A DNA stretch of 64,000 nucleotides from Candidatus Symbiobacter mobilis CR (GTDB taxonomy: Bacteria; Pseudomonadota; Gammaproteobacteria; Burkholderiales; Burkholderiaceae_C). The notes below the pieces were generated by a model, which made no database searches, was not told where the DNA came from, and worked only from the letters and a program-made list of their open reading frames with translations. Made by a program: the position numbers and the translations under genes. The stretch lies in assembly GCF_000477435.1 (NCBI RefSeq), contig NC_022576.1:2108001-2172000 (forward strand). Direction: 5' to 3'. Positions 62,802 through 64,000 of the stretch are shown piece after piece (position 1 is the stretch's first letter; each line of letters begins with the position of its first letter).

Positions 62802-64000
62802 TCAATCCTCGGTAAGGCAGTCAATGAATCGTGCCATGTCCTCGACCAGTGCCCGCCGCTCGTCGATCAAGGCCATGCGTGCATAGATACCTCGAATCCC
62901 GCCTATAGCGTGGCCTAGCTGTAGCTCTATCGCGTCTGGTCGGTGCTTACGCTCGTTCGCAATGGTGGCGAATGTCCGCCGCAGGTCGTGGATAGTCCAC
63001 GGTTCTCCATCGCCTTGCAATTCCTTGGAATAATTGTTTAGCCATGCATGACTTACATGCCCGCTTTTCACTTCTCCGGGAAATACATACTGTGAACCAT
63101 TGGAAAGCTCATATAGCTCTTTCAACCATTCCACTACCTTGCCAGTAATGGGAATGATTCTTTCTTGATTGGTTTTTGTACGTGCAGCAGGAATTGTCCA
63201 GATAGGGTTATCGCTGGATAGGTCAAACTCATTCCACGCTGAAGAGAGTAACTCATCCTTTCGGCATCCAAAGGAAAGCAATAGGCGCAATGCCAGTGCC
63301 GCGCTTCGTGGTGGTAATTCGTCAGCCTGGCGCAATACCTCCTCGATCTCGGTAATGCTCAGATACCTATCCCGCGCAATTGCTGGCGGTAGTGGTTCCA
63401 GTGCCACAGTTGGATCACTCTTCAGCGCTTCAGTCTGCAATTGGTAACGGAAAAATTGCTTCATCAATTGATCGATTCGCCTTGCTGCGGAAATACCGCC
63501 GCGAATCTTTGCGCCCGCTATAACCTCCCGAAGGTGGATTGATCGAACGTCGATCAGCGGTAGGTCGCCGATGGCCGGGATTACGTGCCGCGCAATTGCT
63601 GCTTCTTCAGCAACGGTGCTCGCTCTTGTTTCGGACAAAACCCCGTCAATCCACGCTTGAACAGCCTCAGCAACGGAACTAGACTTCTTCCGATTGAAAA
63701 GCGCCCAAGATGCCGGGAACCACTTTTTTAGGTACTCGGTCGCTGCATCAATCGATTCCTGCGAACGATCAAGCGGTGGCCCGTCGGCCTTGATCTTGGC
63801 TGGCGAAAGGTGAAACTTCGTTACAAGCGTTTTGCTATCTGCCAGCCATCTCCGTGCCTCGGCCAGCCCGAAGGTCGGGTATTCGCCCAGGATGCACTTT
63901 TCCTGCACCGTTGCGCCACGAAGCCGATAGCGGTGGCTCCAGCTCTTTGCGCCGGTCGTCGATACCGTCAGGATCAACCCTTGTCCGTCAGACAAGCAGT
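62802..64000 (-). CDS. int: P4-type tyrosine integrase, 5' end outside the window
   Basis: The frame is open to the window edge; the visible start of similarity (LSDGQGLILTVSTTGAKSWSHRYRL) is the DUF4102 arm-binding region that normally begins ~20 residues in. Core-binding and catalytic domains follow. Catalytic residues: Arg in SFGCRKDELLSSAWNEFD, His-x-x-Arg in WTIHDLRRTFATIA, the second His in LQLGHAIGG, and the Tyr nucleophile in GIYARMA. It should catalyse site-specific integration and excision of the island; the attachment site next to its 5' end is beyond base 64,000. Confidence 0.94.
   Translation of the reverse strand, partial: CLSDGQGLILTVSTTGAKSWSHRYRLRGATVQEKCILGEYPTFGLAEARRWLADSKTLVTKFHLSPAKIKADGPPLDRSQESIDAATEYLKKWFPASWALFNRKKSSSVAEAVQAWIDGVLSETRASTVAEEAAIARHVIPAIGDLPLIDVRSIHLREVIAGAKIRGGISAARRIDQLMKQFFRYQLQTEALKSDPTVALEPLPPAIARDRYLSITEIEEVLRQADELPPRSAALALRLLLSFGCRKDELLSSAWNEFDLSSDNPIWTIPAARTKTNQERIIPITGKVVEWLKELYELSNGSQYVFPGEVKSGHVSHAWLNNYSKELQGDGEPWTIHDLRRTFATIANERKHRPDAIELQLGHAIGGIRGIYARMALIDERRALVEDMARFIDCLTED

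Noticed and set aside
53225-64000. tRNA gene as island attachment site within the window
   Set aside because: No tRNA T-loop or cloverleaf pattern was seen at either visible border; the integrase-side border is outside the window.

Overview
The window is chromosomal DNA from a Gram-negative betaproteobacterium, most likely Burkholderiales and perhaps Comamonadaceae-like. This rests on gene content and protein flavour (MnmG, HolA, PrlC, Slt, a DUF4124-glutaredoxin lipid-free periplasmic protein, MinC, CcmABCD, NhaA, FolD) and on the G+C-rich codon use of the first 32 kb. Species cannot be fixed from the sequence alone.

Bases 1-19,400 are ordinary chromosomal backbone: the 3' end of mnmG; a four-domain persulfide-handling oxidoreductase; a lipoprotein serine hydrolase; a membrane diguanylate cyclase; oligopeptidase A; a glutaredoxin-like exported protein; holA; a porin / binding-protein / chemoreceptor operon; lytic transglycosylase; 5-formyl-THF cyclo-ligase; minC; and an MscS channel. 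Bases 19,500-26,900 hold a two-component locus: an HD-GYP response regulator and a very large hybrid kinase that has been split by a 1.75-kb IS66-family element with a perfect 8-bp target duplication. Bases 27,500-32,400 hold ccmABCD, nhaA and folD, flanked by two inverted copies of a 145-bp non-autonomous element.

From 33,000 the composition changes. A visibly AT-richer 1100-residue protein joins a cytosolic periplasmic-binding-protein-like domain, PAS, GGDEF, EAL and a C-terminal BLUF blue-light domain. It is followed by an AT-rich block of circularly permuted ATP-grasp, alpha-E, zinc peptidase and Anbu (proteasome-like) genes. Next is a decayed Wadjet (JetBCD) anti-plasmid locus that has lost jetA, an internal part of jetC and the jetC/jetD junction.

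Bases 45,100-53,200 look like a fragment of an integron gene-cassette array without an integrase. All cassette genes are on the minus strand: BrnTA, HigBA-type and ParE-type toxin-antitoxin pairs and a three-gene TIGR04255 operon. They are separated by attC-like hairpins, each invaded on the opposite strand by copies of one group IIC-attC-type intron. None of the four intron copies appears intact.

Bases 53,233-64,000 are an integrated mobile island: P4-type tyrosine integrase (cut by the window end), AlpA-like regulator, PriCT/Toprim primase, DUF3987 helicase-like protein and small hypothetical genes. It carries a dispersed repeat family (core GGCAAAACCGGCAAAA, including a 65-bp tandem array) and an IS21-family insertion. 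The island appears to begin exactly where the last intron copy is cut off.

The most novel items are the PBP1-PAS-GGDEF-EAL-BLUF photoreceptor, the cassette array with its opposing group II introns, and the island's repeat system.
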